Origin: Paraburkholderia lacunae
GTDB taxonomy: Bacteria; Pseudomonadota; Gammaproteobacteria; Burkholderiales; Burkholderiaceae
Reading direction: 5' to 3'
Length of the DNA: 64,000 bases
Assembly: GCF_003353175.1 (NCBI RefSeq)
Contig: NZ_QHKS01000032.1
Span: 16,961-80,960 of the forward strand
The position numbers were made by a program, and so were the translations under genes. The notes under the pieces were generated by a model that searched no databases, was not told the DNA's origin, and worked only from the letters and a program-made list of their open reading frames with translations. The stretch's first letter is position 1. Each line of letters opens with the position of its first letter. Shown one piece after another: positions 62,786-64,000 of this stretch.

Positions 62786-63866
62786 CCGAAACCGCGAGCG
62801 GCCGCACGAACTTGCGCGCAATCGTCATGTAGCGATCCGCCGTGTCATGCAGCGTATATCCCGCCAGATGCCGGTTCGCACGCGGCGTACGCAGCGCCGC
62901 GAGCAATGCCCGGCCATAAGCCTCCGGATCGGTCGTATCGACGAGATTGACGCCGGCGAATCCGCTCGCGAAACTGAACGACGGAATCCGGTTGGCCACG
63001 ACCGGAATGCCCGACGCGAGCGCCTCGAGAAAACCGATGCTCTGCGCCTCGAAACGCGAAGGCATCGCAAAGACGCGCGAGGACCGGAGGATGGCGGCGA
63101 CATCCGAGCGGGGTCCGCTGACCGTCACGCGGCTATCCAACCCGAGCTGGCTGACCAGCGCCTGCACCGCCTCGTAATACGCGATGTCTTCAACCACGCC
63201 GCACAGCAGCAGATGCGCATCAGGCTCGCTTTGCAGCACGCGCTCGAACGCGCGAATCGTGTCCAACTGGCTTTTCCCTTCGATGTAGCGGCCAAGCTGA
63301 ACGATCTGATTCGCGGGCACATCGGTATCCGGCGCGGGGGCATCGACGTCGTCCGCGAACTGCGAAGCGTCCACGCCATTAGGAATGACAACCAGAGCGG
63401 GATGCTGGCCGATCTCTCTCAGGTAGTCGTCGATATTTTTTTGCGACACGCCGATGATCGCCCTCGCCCGCCGTGACAACAGACGCTCGGCGTGCCTGAG
63501 CGCGCCGTTCTCGAAGTCGTTCACGCCGGAGTGCATGACCCAGACGATCGGCGTATGGACCGGCAACAGGCGCACATACAGTGCGGCAAGCGTTGCGTGA
63601 GCCACGATGAATTCAGGCCGGAACCGGCGCACCACGCGATACAGGTACAGCAGCTTGCCTACGCGCCCGTAGCGAATCTTGGGGAAGAGGCAGGTCACCC
63701 CGGCGGCCTGGAGCTCAGCCCGGATATCGGCGAAATCGTCCTGCTGCGGGAGCAGCGATGTCATGCACACTTCATGGCCGCCGCGCTGATGATGAATAGC
63801 GAGACCTTTGACCAACACCTCCGCCCCGGATAGTCGCGGCGCGTAAACCAGCTGAAGAATTCTCAC
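62781..63866 (-). CDS. glycosyltransferase family 4, paralogue of the one at 32219
   Basis: A 361-residue GT-B enzyme with a GTG start; GAGAGA lies upstream. N-terminus RILQLVYAPRLSGAEVLVKG and the C-terminal motif SRFEAQSIGFLEALASG (E-x7-E) align closely with the enzyme at 32219-33295, including HAT and VMHS-x-NDFE in the middle and RARAIIGVSQ. It should add a sugar to the EPS unit or a related glycan; donor unknown. It ends in a 12-bp tandem repeat and lies convergent with the PIG-L gene, 49 bp away. Confidence 0.9.
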   Translation of the reverse strand: MRILQLVYAPRLSGAEVLVKGLAIHHQRGGHEVCMTSLLPQQDDFADIRAELQAAGVTCLFPKIRYGRVGKLLYLYRVVRRFRPEFIVAHATLAALYVRLLPVHTPIVWVMHSGVNDFENGALRHAERLLSRRARAIIGVSQKNIDDYLREIGQHPALVVIPNGVDASQFADDVDAPAPDTDVPANQIVQLGRYIEGKSQLDTIRAFERVLQSEPDAHLLLCGVVEDIAYYEAVQALVSQLGLDSRVTVSGPRSDVAAILRSSRVFAMPSRFEAQSIGFLEALASGIPVVANRIPSFSFASGFAGVNLVDTTDPEAYGRALLAALRTPRANRHLAGYTLHDTADRYMTIARKFVRPLAVSA

Positions 63867-63880
63867 GATTTATCTCTCTA

Positions 63881-64000
63881 GCAGGCTGTTGAATTTGGGT
63901 CCCGTGTAAACGGGGTTTGAGGGACAGGCGTTATGGATATCGTGTTCATGATCTTTGGCAGTGGATGCGATGCGCGGAATGGATGAGATGCAGGAACCCC
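63881..64000. mobile_element. possible insertion sequence end at the window edge
   Basis: From GCAGGCTGTTGAA the sequence changes character and resembles the termini of some transposable elements. An inverted segment, GTCCCGTGTAAACGGGGTTT and GAGGGAC, follows. The window ends before any transposase can be seen, so this is a weak call. Confidence 0.25.

Overview
The window reads as a high-GC betaproteobacterial chromosome, most like Burkholderia sensu lato (Paraburkholderia or Caballeronia). Support for this is inferential: very GC-rich codon use, a nas/nir assimilation operon, an EmrAB-NodT efflux cassette, and a fucose-type exopolysaccharide cluster with WcaJ/Wza/Wzc. No species-level marker (rRNA, tRNA) is present.

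Layout. 1-1163 holds no gene I can support. 1.2-9.9 kb: a small membrane protein, a secreted beta-propeller protein, a stand-alone SucA-type 2-oxoglutarate dehydrogenase E1, a methyl-accepting chemotaxis protein and a His-rich lipoprotein. 10.0-20.1 kb (minus strand): a DnaJ-like protein, then nitrate/nitrite assimilation in the order narK > nirB > nirD > FAD oxidoreductase > nasA. Both narK and nirB have a matching control region: two NtrC-type sites (GCAC-N7-GTGC, 21 bp apart), a sigma-54 promoter, and a leader with two A1/G4 hexaloop hairpins, the second overlapping the 5' arm of an intrinsic terminator. This is the ANTAR (NasR/NasT) antitermination layout. 20.3-25.9 kb (plus): marR1 - emrB - marR2 - nodT - emrA, with four copies of one 16-bp operator (ATCTG-N6-CAGAT). 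26.1-29.8 kb: a catabolic locus (MFS transporter, DHDPS-family lyase, LacI regulator) with two LacI-type operators. 30.2-31.9 kb: two low-complexity envelope proteins.

32.2-63.9 kb is an exopolysaccharide locus. Precursor supply: ManC (GDP-mannose), Gmd and Fcl (GDP-L-fucose), Gmm (GDP-mannose hydrolase). Priming: WcaJ. Assembly: six glycosyltransferases, an O-acyltransferase, a WcaF-like acetyltransferase and a GMC oxidoreductase. Export: Wzx-like flippase, Wzy-like polymerase, Wzc and Wza. Trimming and modification: a secreted glycoside hydrolase and a PIG-L deacetylase fused to lectin/FG-GAP-like regions. A GlxA/AraC regulator and an AT-rich 0.8-kb gap divide the minus-strand core from the hydrolase side. 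Two colinear paralogous glycosyltransferases flank the locus.

An unusual recurring feature is a short tandem repeat whose first unit contains a gene's stop codon and which runs on downstream. I find it at five genes, with unrelated unit sequences and lengths (10/11, 11, 12 and 17 nt). The strongest candidates for follow-up are these stop-codon repeats, the paired nitrate leaders, and the duplicated marR/operator cassette.
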